Below, one piece after another: positions 36,635-46,091 of a stretch of DNA of 64,000 bases. The notes below the pieces were generated by a model. It was not told where the DNA came from. It worked only from the letters and a program-made list of their open reading frames with translations, and did no database searches. The stretch is from the NCBI GenBank assembly GCA_036567965.1, contig DATCTN010000016.1, forward strand, positions 114,153 through 178,152. Reading direction: 5' to 3'. Origin of the DNA: Candidatus Kryptoniota bacterium (GTDB taxonomy: Bacteria > Bacteroidota > Ignavibacteria > Kryptoniales > JAKASW01). The position numbers were made by a program, and so were the translations under genes. Within the stretch, counting starts at the first letter, position 1; every line of letters begins with the position of its first letter.

Positions 36635-38269
36635 ATGCGGAAAATGATTTGGATCGTGTTCCTTTCACTTATTTCTTCATGGTATTCTTTCTCCCAAACA
36701 GTAGTGACCGGAAGGATCTTGGGCGGCGACGGAAAACCGATGAGGGAGGCTCGCCTCTTCGTTGCCCGCCCACTTGAGCCCTTGTCAGGAGCAGGGATGC
36801 AAGCGCGAACAGATGGCAGTTTCCGGATCGATATCCGATCAAAGGGTGTGTGGATGTTGAATTTCACGGGAACATATCATGACGTTTTTGCTCTCCCACT
36901 CTATGTCGACAAGAAGCGGTCAGTCAAACTCAATGTTCGTCTCGCGACGCACCGATACCTCGCCCACCTAGGGCAGGTCAAGATTACTGGAAACTTCAAC
37001 CGCTGGTATCCACCCGACGCGGTCACGATGTCACTACAACCCGACGGGAGCTATTCGGCCGTGATCGACAACGAGTCCGACACTGTAATCTACCGCGTGG
37101 TCGGAGTGAGTCCCGCGAGGGAAGTCGAAGGCACTGAAGCCGATGGGTACATAAGTAATGGGGTTGCTGGCTTTAGTTCCTTCTTGATCTCGAAAAAAGG
37201 CATGATCACGATAACTTTCGATCCCCGAAAGCTTGTCACCTCGAATCAAGAGGCAAATTTTAATTTCGCACCTACCGACTCGTTTGATTCCCGATTCGCA
37301 AAGATTTACCTCGAGACCCAGCGTGACAAAATAGAATGGGCGCACGCGCAGTTGGAAGCGATAGAGAAAAAACGAAGCGGACCGGTTTTTAATACCGACA
37401 GCGCTCTGGCGTCACTTCAGAGCCAATTAATGAATGAGACAAACCATCTCTTGCGGCAGGAAATATATCTCGAGTATTTTGTCCTGAAATCGTTGAGGCA
37501 TTACGCTGACTCATCAACCTGCCGGAAGACCGTATCGGAGATTCCTCCGTCGTCTTATATTTGGGGACTCGATCCGGGTGCAATCTCTGATGCCTTTGAT
37601 CACGTGGGCTACAATGATAATGAAGCGCGACGGGGCCAATACGTTGACATGGTGTTGACAAGCAATCCGGTCGAGAAGACCAAGTCCATTCTGCTATCGA
37701 ATGAATTCAAAAGGAAACTATACCAGGGAGCGGACGAGAAAGCGCTTCGCTATTATTGCATTCTCACCGACCAGTACGGTAACACTCCGGAAGCTGAGGA
37801 ACTGCAGAGAGTTTTCTACCACATGAGTTCAATACAGATCGGCAAGCCTGTTCCGCGCTTCAATGTCGTTGACATGATAGACTCAATGACGATATCCAAT
37901 GATTCGCCGAAAGGAAGATACCTACTTATGAATTTCTGGTCCACGACAAGTCGTGCTTCCATTGATGAGATCAAGAACCTGCAAGGCGCTTACGGAAGAT
38001 ACATGAAGAAGAACTTGCTCATCATCAGCCTGTCAGCTGACAGCTCTGCCGGTGTCGTGCTGAAATTCCTTCACTCGACAAAAATGCCGTGGGCGAATGT
38101 GTTCATATACGACGGAATAAACGGCAAGCTTTTCAGGGACTTTAATGCCTATTCGCTTCCTAAGAATATCCTGGTCGGGCCTGACGGCAACGTCATCGCA
38201 ATGGGAATGGAGCTCCGCGGAAGCGATCTCGAGAAAACGCTTTCGAAATGGCTGGAGAACCGGAAGTGA
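36635..38269 (+). CDS. Secreted TlpA/thioredoxin-fold protein lacking catalytic cysteines, with CBM48-like domain
   Basis: The 544-residue protein has a signal peptide (1-20). A carboxypeptidase-regulatory-like domain (about 22-110) comes first, then a domain at about 112-205 resembling the AMPK/CBM48 glycogen-binding fold (V-K-I-T-G-N-F-N-R-W followed by D-G-S-Y-S). An alpha-helical middle region and a TlpA-type thioredoxin fold (about 400-544) follow. Where redox-active TlpA proteins have W-C-x-x-C, this one reads W-S-T-T-S-R-A-S (S439 and S442 in place of the cysteines); the cis-proline region S-L-P-K-N is kept. It is therefore unlikely to be a disulfide reductase and may be a binding or scaffold protein. 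GGCGGAG precedes ATG 36635. Confidence 0.7.
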   Translation: MRKMIWIVFLSLISSWYSFSQTVVTGRILGGDGKPMREARLFVARPLEPLSGAGMQARTDGSFRIDIRSKGVWMLNFTGTYHDVFALPLYVDKKRSVKLNVRLATHRYLAHLGQVKITGNFNRWYPPDAVTMSLQPDGSYSAVIDNESDTVIYRVVGVSPAREVEGTEADGYISNGVAGFSSFLISKKGMITITFDPRKLVTSNQEANFNFAPTDSFDSRFAKIYLETQRDKIEWAHAQLEAIEKKRSGPVFNTDSALASLQSQLMNETNHLLRQEIYLEYFVLKSLRHYADSSTCRKTVSEIPPSSYIWGLDPGAISDAFDHVGYNDNEARRGQYVDMVLTSNPVEKTKSILLSNEFKRKLYQGADEKALRYYCILTDQYGNTPEAEELQRVFYHMSSIQIGKPVPRFNVVDMIDSMTISNDSPKGRYLLMNFWSTTSRASIDEIKNLQGAYGRYMKKNLLIISLSADSSAGVVLKFLHSTKMPWANVFIYDGINGKLFRDFNAYSLPKNILVGPDGNVIAMGMELRGSDLEKTLSKWLENRK

Positions 38270-38326
38270 ATTTCCGTGTAGCCCGGATCAAATCCAACCG
38301 TCATAACCGCATTCTAAAGGTGATGC

Positions 38327-40822
38327 ATGTCTAGACTGTCTTGTCTCTTTGTTTTTTCATTCGTGGTCCTAGCTTTCGCGTCAAGGGTATCCGGTCAACC
38401 TCTGAACTCCCTTCGAATAAACGATCTTGGTTACTACGAATTGCAAAGCTTAAACGTTATGGTCTTCGATGACTTCTACCCCGAAGGTCATCAAGGCGGA
38501 ATCACCATCGTGCAGTTCGGCGAGCGTGTTGCGGCAAATGGAGATGTCCGGATCGACCCAACGCCCGGCCAATGGTCTCCCGTCCCGAAACTCGGGAGCC
38601 GCACGATCGACAGGAAAGACGGAACGATCAAAGTCACGTTGTGGTACCCGGATTCAAGCAGAAATGAAAAGGGATACAACCCGATCGATTATCCCGATCT
38701 GGCGTTTAAGTATACAATCATCACAAAGGCCGTCGGTACAAGCCTGCGCGTTATGGTAAATCTTGATAAGCCGCTTCCTGACAGCTGGTCTAACAAGATA
38801 GGATTTAATCTCGAATTGTATCCCGGTCGCCTTTTCGGAGAACATTATTTCATGGACGGCAATCCGGGAATTTTCCCGCGGCAGGTGGACAGCCCTGTGA
38901 ACCCTGACTCAGAGGGACAGCTCCAGGTGTCTCCAATGGCCGTTGGGAGAGAGTTGATCGTCGCACCCGGTAATAATTATAAGGAAATTAAGATTGTCAG
39001 TCTCAAATCTAATCTGGAACTACTCGACGGCAGAGGTCTGTACAATAACGGCTGGTTCGTTCTGAGGTCTACCATTCCTGCAGGCGTCACTACCGACGCG
39101 CTCGAGTGGACAATCAGTCCGGGCATCGACACAACATGGAGATACAAGCCGGTCGTTCAAGTCTCGCAGGTCGGGTACGCCCCCGCGCAAATTAAATTCG
39201 CTGTGATAGAGCTCGATAAGCTGACCGATTCATTCACGCCGATTGAGCTGATCAGGATTGATTCGAATTCCGAACGGGTGGTGAAGAGCGACAGCTCTCC
39301 TTCACCGTGGGGAAATTTCCTCAGGTACAAATATCTTAGATTCGATTTCACGGACATCAAACAAACCGGATTGTATAAGATCAGGTACGGGAGTTCAGAA
39401 TCGAACGAGTTTCTAATCTCCGACGATGCTTACGCGAACGACGTGTGGCAGCCGACTCTTGAATATTTTCTCCCCGAGCAGATGTGTCACATGAAAGTCG
39501 AGGACAGGTACCGCGTGTGGCACGGACTCTGTCATATGGATGATGCGACGATGGCTCCCATCAACGAGGACCATTTTGACGGTTACTTTCAGGGTCCCTC
39601 GACGCTGACCAAGTACAAATCCGGTGAGCATGTCCCCGGTTTGAACATCGGAGGTTGGCACGACGCCGGAGATTATGACCTGAGAATCGAATCGCAGGCG
39701 GAGACAGTTTACAAACTCGCTCTGGCGTACGAGTTGTTCGGAAATAATTTCGATCAAACATCGATCGACGAGAATGCCAGGCTGACTGAACTCCACAAGC
39801 CGGACGGGAAGCCTGACATTCTGCAACAGGTCGAACATGGACTGCTGTCGATAATAGGAAGCTACGAATCGCTCGGAAGGCTGTACAGGGGAATCCAGGA
39901 GGCGACACTGCACCAATACACTCTACTCGGGGACGGCGAAAATGCTACGGACAACCTGGTCTACAAAGCGGGTGAAACGGATCCGGTTCTTCACCGTCCT
40001 CTTCCGCAAGACGACAGGATTGTATTCACGGAGAAAAATCCTAGAAGAGAATTGTATGTCGCGTCGACACTCGCCGCGGCTTACAGGGTCATGAAGAAAT
40101 TCGACCCTGCGATGGCGGAGAAGTGCATCGAGATCGCCGAGAGGATTTATGACGGCGATTCCACGGCGCCGGCAAGATTCAGGATAAATGCAGCTGCGGA
40201 GCTCTTTCTTTCTACTTCGAATCCCGCTTATGCCAGACTGCTCCTCGACAATGCCGACTTAATTTCAAAAAACATTATGCCGTATAGTATCGTCATTGGA
40301 AGAGTTGTCAGGAAACTGGATAACCCGGAATTCAAAGAAAAGATTGAAGCGGCCGTCCGCAAAGCGTTTGAAGATATTTCGAAGAGATCTCAGCAAAATC
40401 CATACGGTGTTCCTTACGAGCCGTATATTTGGGGAGCAGGTTGGGAAATCCAATCCTTCGGTGTAGAACAGCTGTTTCTCTATCTTGGTTTTCCATCCAT
40501 CTTCAAATCGGACTACGTATTCAACGCGCTCGACTTCGTCCTCGGCTGCCACCCCGGGGAGAACACGTCTTCTTTTGCCTCCGGCGTCGGTGCGCGTTCG
40601 ATGACTGTTGCTTACGGCGCGAACCGCGACGACTGGTCATATATTCCAGGAGGGATCGCAAGCGGCACCGCTTTAATACGCCCAGACCTGCCGGAACTAA
40701 AAACCTGGCCATACTTCTGGCAGCAGGGAGAATACGTGCTTGGAGGCGGCGCGACAGATTTCATTCTTTTGTCCATGGCGGCAGATTATCTTTTCAACAA
40801 CATGAATCCGATCGACAAATGA
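38327..40822 (+). CDS. GH9 endoglucanase-family protein with novel N-terminal domain
   Basis: The 831-residue secreted protein has a signal peptide (1-24). Residues of about 25-270 form a beta-rich domain I do not recognise. A CelD-type Ig-like domain follows (about 275-370, opening V-S-Q-V-G-Y-A-P), then the GH9 (alpha/alpha)6 barrel. The nucleophilic-water Asp pair lies in D446-A-G-D449-Y, and the general acid is probably E802 in Q-G-E-Y-V-L-G. There is no sorting domain or binding module at the C-terminus. GH9 enzymes cut beta-1,4-glucans, including cellulose and xyloglucan. AAAGGTG precedes ATG 38327. A GH105 gene starts 21 bases after the stop. Confidence 0.85.
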   Translation: MSRLSCLFVFSFVVLAFASRVSGQPLNSLRINDLGYYELQSLNVMVFDDFYPEGHQGGITIVQFGERVAANGDVRIDPTPGQWSPVPKLGSRTIDRKDGTIKVTLWYPDSSRNEKGYNPIDYPDLAFKYTIITKAVGTSLRVMVNLDKPLPDSWSNKIGFNLELYPGRLFGEHYFMDGNPGIFPRQVDSPVNPDSEGQLQVSPMAVGRELIVAPGNNYKEIKIVSLKSNLELLDGRGLYNNGWFVLRSTIPAGVTTDALEWTISPGIDTTWRYKPVVQVSQVGYAPAQIKFAVIELDKLTDSFTPIELIRIDSNSERVVKSDSSPSPWGNFLRYKYLRFDFTDIKQTGLYKIRYGSSESNEFLISDDAYANDVWQPTLEYFLPEQMCHMKVEDRYRVWHGLCHMDDATMAPINEDHFDGYFQGPSTLTKYKSGEHVPGLNIGGWHDAGDYDLRIESQAETVYKLALAYELFGNNFDQTSIDENARLTELHKPDGKPDILQQVEHGLLSIIGSYESLGRLYRGIQEATLHQYTLLGDGENATDNLVYKAGETDPVLHRPLPQDDRIVFTEKNPRRELYVASTLAAAYRVMKKFDPAMAEKCIEIAERIYDGDSTAPARFRINAAAELFLSTSNPAYARLLLDNADLISKNIMPYSIVIGRVVRKLDNPEFKEKIEAAVRKAFEDISKRSQQNPYGVPYEPYIWGAGWEIQSFGVEQLFLYLGFPSIFKSDYVFNALDFVLGCHPGENTSSFASGVGARSMTVAYGANRDDWSYIPGGIASGTALIRPDLPELKTWPYFWQQGEYVLGGGATDFILLSMAADYLFNNMNPIDK

Positions 40823-40843
40823 ATCTTCAGTCAGGAGGGAATC

Positions 40844-41905
40844 GTGAAACGAAGAAACTTTTTGGAGGGCATTCCGCTCGCGGCGATTGCCGCGGGGAGC
40901 ACGGGTAAAATGTTCGAGAGGATTTTTGGTTCGCAGTCCAGTACGGGTCAGGGTGATGAAATGCTGATTGAAAAAGTGAAGCTCGCGATGCTCAGCCTGC
41001 AGCGTGCGACATGGGAACAAGGTGTTGCAATGCAGGCGATGCTCGAGACCGGCAATTCCGATCTCGTCATCCTGATGGCACGAGATGCCGTCCTAAGACA
41101 GGCACAGGATGGGCGGCCTGCGATGCTCGGCGAAGAATTCGCATCTACTGACGCTGCCTCAACCGGAGAAGCCATTCTGTGGGCCGCAAAAAAGACAGGA
41201 GATCCCAACATGACGGCGTCTTATGACAAGATGCTGACATACTTTCTCGAGAAGGCGCCGAGGAACAAAGAGGGTATAGTTTATCATTTTACAAATCTTC
41301 CTCAGGTGTGGAGCGATTCTCTCTATATGCTTCCGCCGTTCCTGGCGACGGCGGGGAAATTCGATGAAGCTATGAAGCAGATCGACGGCGTCCGAGGATT
41401 TCTCTGGAACTCCGAGAAAAAACTTCTGTCACATATGTGGGACTGCGAAAAGAATGATTTCGCGAGAAAGGATTTCTGGGGAGTAGGAAACGGCTGGGCA
41501 GCTGCAGGCATGACAAGAGTGATACACGCCATGCCCGAATCCATGCGCGCCGTGAGAGATAAGCTGATGAGCTACGTTCGTGACCTTATCGACGGATGCC
41601 TCGCGCACATTAGAACAGACGGATTGTTCCACAACATCATCGACAATCCGGGCTCTTTCATTGAAACAAATCTCTCGCAAATGCTCGCGTACTCGATCTA
41701 TCGCGGAATCAAGGGCGGCTGGATTGATGGAGGATACGAATCGCGCGCCGACAAGATGTACGAGGCCGCCCGATCGAAAGTCGATGAACTTGGTATGGTT
41801 CAAGGGGTGTGTGGTTCGCCCGAGTTCGATCACCCCGGCACGGCTACCGAGGGGCAAGCCTTCTTCCTCATGATGGAGAAAGCTCGCGCTGATCTGGCCG
41901 GCTGA
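40844..41905 (+). CDS. GH105-like unsaturated glucuronyl/galacturonyl hydrolase, Tat-type signal
   Basis: The 353-residue protein starts at GTG 40844, with AGGAGG seven bases upstream. The N-terminus M-K-R-R-N-F-L-E followed by a small-residue hydrophobic run is a Tat-type signal. The (alpha/alpha)6 barrel has W-E-Q-G near the start, D-S-L-Y-M-L-P-P-F-L, and W-G-V-G-N-G-W-A-A-A-G near residue 215, all matching GH105/GH88 (usual W-G-R-G-N-G-W). Such enzymes remove the unsaturated uronic acid that lyases leave on pectin or rhamnogalacturonan fragments. This fits the GH28-like and beta-helix proteins nearby. Confidence 0.85.
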   Translation: MKRRNFLEGIPLAAIAAGSTGKMFERIFGSQSSTGQGDEMLIEKVKLAMLSLQRATWEQGVAMQAMLETGNSDLVILMARDAVLRQAQDGRPAMLGEEFASTDAASTGEAILWAAKKTGDPNMTASYDKMLTYFLEKAPRNKEGIVYHFTNLPQVWSDSLYMLPPFLATAGKFDEAMKQIDGVRGFLWNSEKKLLSHMWDCEKNDFARKDFWGVGNGWAAAGMTRVIHAMPESMRAVRDKLMSYVRDLIDGCLAHIRTDGLFHNIIDNPGSFIETNLSQMLAYSIYRGIKGGWIDGGYESRADKMYEAARSKVDELGMVQGVCGSPEFDHPGTATEGQAFFLMMEKARADLAG

Positions 41906-42275
41906 AATTGCGGCCATGTATTATCACATCGAATCGGTTGTTCAGACTAATTCAAAAAGATTATCTCATAGTATTTTTCAGCGGCGTGTTAACATCAAAG
42001 CTCCAATCTGTTTCTCTGTCGAAATAATTGTAATGAAGCCCCACGATTTGTATACTGGACTTGCAAACGGATGGCGACCCGCAGCTGAGGTACAATCAAC
42101 TATGCGGGACTAACGGGTCGAAGCCCTACTACGACATTGCCGAAAGTAGTTGCCGCTATGCCGACGGGATTAGACCCAAGAGCGCGGATTTGATTTTCTT
42201 AATGGAATTACGACTCTTCGGAATTCGGTGAGTCAGCAGTTACCTGAATTGCGCACGAACCAAGGAGATGCTAAG
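41906..42275. other. Intergenic region, no recognisable gene
   Basis: These 370 bases lie between the GH105 gene and the sorbosone-dehydrogenase-like gene. No frame resembles a known family and no terminator-like hairpin with a T-run was found. AAGGAG at 42262-42267 is the ribosome-binding site of the next gene and decides its start. Confidence 0.35.
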
Positions 42276-43970
42276 ATGTTACTTGTCACTGCTAAACGGA
42301 TATTGCTCGCGGTATTTATTTTCACCTTCGTTAAATGCGCAAACGTTCAGGCGCAGCCGAAGGTGCTCCATACGGGAGTTTCAATAAAACAACTAGCTGT
42401 TCTCGGTCATAATACGGTCAGGATCAGGCGGGACCCTGTGACCGGAGACCTTTACGTCCTGCAGAACAACGGAATAATCCAACGAGTAAATTTCAGTTCG
42501 GATAGTTCTTCGGCAACTCTGACGACAGTTTACACTACCTCCGACCACGGGTTGAACGCTCCCCTCGGGATGACGTTCGGGAGCGATGGAACCATGTATT
42601 TAGTCGGAAACGATTCCACAAGTGTCCTCGGGACTGCTACCATCGTGAAAGGTATCCCCGACACCGTCGGTGGCGAGACGCGCACATGGAGCGTGATCGC
42701 GACGACGGTCCCTTACGCTTACGGCAACATTTATAACCATAGAATGAGCGGGATTATACTCAATCCCACAGGCGACTCATTGTATGTAAACAGCGGCGCT
42801 GGAACGGATCATGGAGAAGTTGAAAACGGTTATCGCGAAGTCGGTCTCACTTCGATCATACTCCGTCTCCCCGTGGACGGCAACGACGTCATCCTTCAGG
42901 ATGATCGATCTTGGCTGAGATCGAATGGGTATCTTTTCTGTGAAGGGATCAGGAATGAATTTGATTTTGCGTACGACGGGAACGGAGACCTCATAGGCGT
43001 CGAGAATTCCGGCGACCGTGACGATCCAGAGGAAATCAACTGGCTCAGACCTGGGCTCCATTACGGTTTCCCATGGCGCATAAGCACAGATATCACTCCT
43101 CAGCAGTTTACTCCTTACGATTCTCATTCAGATCCTCTCCTGAGTCCGTACGCCTGGGGCGGAGGAAATCTTTATAAGACTTTCAGCAACGATACTTCGT
43201 ACCCTGCGGCGCCGGACAGCATCACGTTCACCTATCCCATCCCGAGTTACGGTCCTGACGCCGATCACTTCCGTGACACGGCGACAGGTCAGGTGATGGA
43301 CGCGAGTCAGTCGGGCACTACAATATCATCTCTGACGCCGCACAGATCGCCCGATGGGATTGCCTTCGACAGGGACTCCATCCTCGCCGGAGACCTGAAG
43401 GGAAGCGGATTCGTGATATCAGTTGCGACAAGTAGGCTGGTAAGCGACCTGGGCGATACCAGTCAGGATCTCCTGGTTGTCAATCTCGTGAAAGACACCG
43501 GTAATTATGCGGCTCACGTTACGAGGATGATATCCGGTTTCAACTCGCCGCTCGGAGAGGAGCTTGTCGGCAACCGACTCTTTGTTGCGGAAACCGGCCT
43601 GGAGCAGCCTAACGGTGCACCGAAATTATGGGAGATTACGCTTCCGACTTCAGGAGCAACCGGGATCAAGACCACTAATGAGAAGTCCGCGACATTTCAG
43701 TTACGACAGAATTACCCAAACCCCTTCAACCCGACAACTAAGATCAGCTTTTCCGTGCCGGAGCTAGCTGAATTCACATTATCCGTTTATAATTTGCTCG
43801 GCCAAAAAATACGAACGCTTGTTCACGGCACAGTTGCTCCAGGGGATCATGTAGTTGAGTGGGACGGCCGCAATAGCCAGGGTCAAAGCGTGCCGAGCGG
43901 TGTCTACTTCTATCGGCTCTCCCAGGGCTCGCGCGTGATCGCAACAGATAAAATGATATTATTGAAATGA
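42276..43970 (+). CDS. T9SS-exported glucose/sorbosone dehydrogenase-like beta-propeller
   Basis: The start at ATG 42276 is supported by AAGGAG nine bases upstream and by the signal peptide that begins there (M-L-L-V-T-A-K-R, cleaved after V-Q-A); the frame is open further upstream to GTG 42228. The 564-residue product has a six-bladed propeller resembling soluble PQQ-dependent glucose/sorbosone dehydrogenases: V-R-I-R-R-D-P early, G-I-R-N-E-F-D-F-A near residue 230, then N-W-L-R-P-G-L-H-Y-G-F-P-W. A T9SS sorting domain occupies about 485-564 (Y-P-N-P-F-N-P, G-V-Y-F-Y-R-L). It may oxidise released sugars outside the cell. The catalytic His and calcium ligands need an alignment to confirm. Confidence 0.75.
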   Translation: MLLVTAKRILLAVFIFTFVKCANVQAQPKVLHTGVSIKQLAVLGHNTVRIRRDPVTGDLYVLQNNGIIQRVNFSSDSSSATLTTVYTTSDHGLNAPLGMTFGSDGTMYLVGNDSTSVLGTATIVKGIPDTVGGETRTWSVIATTVPYAYGNIYNHRMSGIILNPTGDSLYVNSGAGTDHGEVENGYREVGLTSIILRLPVDGNDVILQDDRSWLRSNGYLFCEGIRNEFDFAYDGNGDLIGVENSGDRDDPEEINWLRPGLHYGFPWRISTDITPQQFTPYDSHSDPLLSPYAWGGGNLYKTFSNDTSYPAAPDSITFTYPIPSYGPDADHFRDTATGQVMDASQSGTTISSLTPHRSPDGIAFDRDSILAGDLKGSGFVISVATSRLVSDLGDTSQDLLVVNLVKDTGNYAAHVTRMISGFNSPLGEELVGNRLFVAETGLEQPNGAPKLWEITLPTSGATGIKTTNEKSATFQLRQNYPNPFNPTTKISFSVPELAEFTLSVYNLLGQKIRTLVHGTVAPGDHVVEWDGRNSQGQSVPSGVYFYRLSQGSRVIATDKMILLK

Positions 43971-44512
43971 ATCATGGCAAGTTCCAAGTTGAAATCGCAA
44001 TCAGGACGCAGCTCTTCATTTAGTTTTACTTTGACATCAGGCATCCGTGAGTATTGGGTGAACAACAAATGAACTTGTGCTCGGATGAATTCGACCAATG
44101 CAGCGTATTTAGGAATGAGAGAGGAACTCCTTCGGTCGCTCTGTTTTCAGATCGGAGCGCGGAGCGGTGATCCCATTCCTGAATTGATGCTCGGGATTGA
44201 GATGCAATTCAACCGATCGGAAAGTCCTCTTGTCATTATGGCACAAAGGTTCTAATTTTAAGCCGTCACGTCGAATAAACAGGAGACCTGTTTAAGATGA
44301 CCAGAAGGCATGCGGGAAAGTTCATCGATCGGTTTTCGGAGGGCTTGAACCTCGATGCGGGCGGGCTGAATCGCTGGTCATGACCTCAGTCTGGAGTTGT
44401 GCTCCTTACGGATTCATCTGTGAAGAGTTGGCATCACGGTCTTTAAGGCCGGTTCCTGTTTTTGATTTTCTTCATGACGTTATAACCAAAAGCTGGAGGT
44501 CAAGATAAAATC
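43971..44512. other. 542-base intergenic region with a palindrome
   Basis: No convincing gene is present. A 28-codon frame starts at 44296 after AGGAG but matches nothing I know. Positions 44276-44294 form a perfect 8-base inverted repeat around a three-base centre (TAAACAGG-aga-CCTGTTTA), a size and symmetry typical of dimeric repressor sites. The region may also be a remnant of a lost gene. Confidence 0.4.
44276..44294. promoter_or_regulatory. Operator-like 19-base palindrome
   Basis: TAAACAGGAGACCTGTTTA is symmetric in all eight base pairs flanking the three-base centre. It lies 218 bases before the PD40-protein gene. It could be a regulator binding site. No regulator gene is in the window. 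Confidence 0.3.
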
Positions 44513-46030
44513 ATGAGACCAATTTCTCCTGTCCCTGCGGCCCGGAATCTGAAAACTATTTTCCATCTTTCGCTTGTGCTCGTTGCCTTATTCTCTTTTG
44601 CGACGCTCGCGTACGCGCAGACTAAGTTCGACGGACAGACAAAAGTGGGAAGGGTACATCTTCCGTGTTCCATGAAGTACGACTCCGCTGCGCATACGTA
44701 CACCATCACCGGTAGCGGCAACAACATGTGGGCAAACGAGGATGATTTCTACTATGTATGGCGTCACGCCTCCGGAGACCTTCATCTTTCAACCGATATA
44801 TCGTGGGTGGGCGAAGGCAAGCAGCCTCATCGCAAGGCGGGTTGGGTCGTCCGGGCAGGGCTGAACAGCGACGATCCGTACGTTGATGCCGTCGCACACG
44901 GCGTCGGATTGATATGTCTCCAGTACAGGACTACAACGGGCGGGACGACGAGCGAGGTTCAGTCTCCTGTGGCCGCTCCTGCAAGGATGATTCTGGAACG
45001 AACCGGAGACCAGTTCACGCTGACCTTGGTGAAGGACGACGTGAAACATATTGTTGGAACCATCACGCTCAGGATGCCGGCAGATGTCTATGCTGGACTT
45101 GCCGTGTGTTCGCACGACTCGACCACGCAGGAGACGGCGGTTTTCTCGGATGTAAAATTCACACAGACAGGAGAAGTGAAGGTGGATCAACAGGTACTTG
45201 AAAGCACTCTTGAGACGATTGACGTGAGCTCGGGAGTCAGAACGATCGTTCGCAGCGCTAAGGAGCATTTTGAGGCGCCAAACTGGAGCCGCGATGGAAA
45301 TACATTGTACTTCAACAGCGACGGAAAGATTTACACAATACCCGTCGGTGGCGGAACGCCGACTCTCATCAATACCGGATCGCAGACCAAGTGCAACAAC
45401 GATCATGGCCTGTCGCCGGACGGCAAACTTCTCGCGATTAGCGACCAGAGCAAGGATGGGAGCTCCCGCATCTACATCTTGCCCAGCGGCGGAGGAGATC
45501 CCCGGCTCGTCACCGAGAATGCGCCGTCATACTGGCACGGTTGGTCGCCCGACGGCAAGACGCTCGCCTACTGCGCGGAACGCGACGGAAATTTCGACGT
45601 GTACACGATTTCGGTCAACGGCGGGAAGGAAATCAGGCTCACCACCGCTCCCGGTCTTGACGACGGCCCGGACTATTCTCCGGACGGGAAGTACATCTAC
45701 TTCAACTCCGTTAGAACCGGCCAGATGAAAATCTGGAGAATGAAAGCCGACGGCTCAGAACAAACGCAGATAACTCCCGATGACGGATACAACGATTGGT
45801 TCGCGCACCCTTCACCGGACGGAAAATGGATTGTGTTTGTCTCTTACGACAAGAGCGTCGAAGGACATCCGGAAAACAAAGACGTTGTCCTGAGGCTCAT
45901 GCCCACTTCAGGGGGCGAGCCAAAAATCATCGCCACCCTCTTCGGGGGACAGGGGACAATTAACGTACCATCATGGTCGCCGGACGGCAAGCGTGTCGCC
46001 TTCGTCAGTTACCGGCTCATAGCTCCGTGA
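44513..46030 (+). CDS. Secreted TolB-like PD40 propeller with N-terminal DUF1349-like domain
   Basis: The 505-residue protein has a signal peptide (about 1-36, ending A-Y-A-Q). Residues of about 40-225 resemble a DUF1349/concanavalin-like sandwich (D-D-F-Y-Y-V-W-R, R-K-A-G-W-V-V-R). Residues of about 240-500 carry repeated PD40/WD40-like units with W-S-P-D-G-K or equivalents, as in TolB C-terminal propellers. GGAGG lies 14 bases upstream of ATG, rather far. No enzymatic motif is visible. Such proteins often occur in sugar-utilisation loci and may bind glycans or protein partners; the role here is unknown. Confidence 0.75.
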   Translation: MRPISPVPAARNLKTIFHLSLVLVALFSFATLAYAQTKFDGQTKVGRVHLPCSMKYDSAAHTYTITGSGNNMWANEDDFYYVWRHASGDLHLSTDISWVGEGKQPHRKAGWVVRAGLNSDDPYVDAVAHGVGLICLQYRTTTGGTTSEVQSPVAAPARMILERTGDQFTLTLVKDDVKHIVGTITLRMPADVYAGLAVCSHDSTTQETAVFSDVKFTQTGEVKVDQQVLESTLETIDVSSGVRTIVRSAKEHFEAPNWSRDGNTLYFNSDGKIYTIPVGGGTPTLINTGSQTKCNNDHGLSPDGKLLAISDQSKDGSSRIYILPSGGGDPRLVTENAPSYWHGWSPDGKTLAYCAERDGNFDVYTISVNGGKEIRLTTAPGLDDGPDYSPDGKYIYFNSVRTGQMKIWRMKADGSEQTQITPDDGYNDWFAHPSPDGKWIVFVSYDKSVEGHPENKDVVLRLMPTSGGEPKIIATLFGGQGTINVPSWSPDGKRVAFVSYRLIAP

Positions 46031-46091
46031 ATTGACCGTTAACCCGACGCCGGATTCCGTCACAGCGGCGAAAAGTTTAAAGGAGAAGAAC

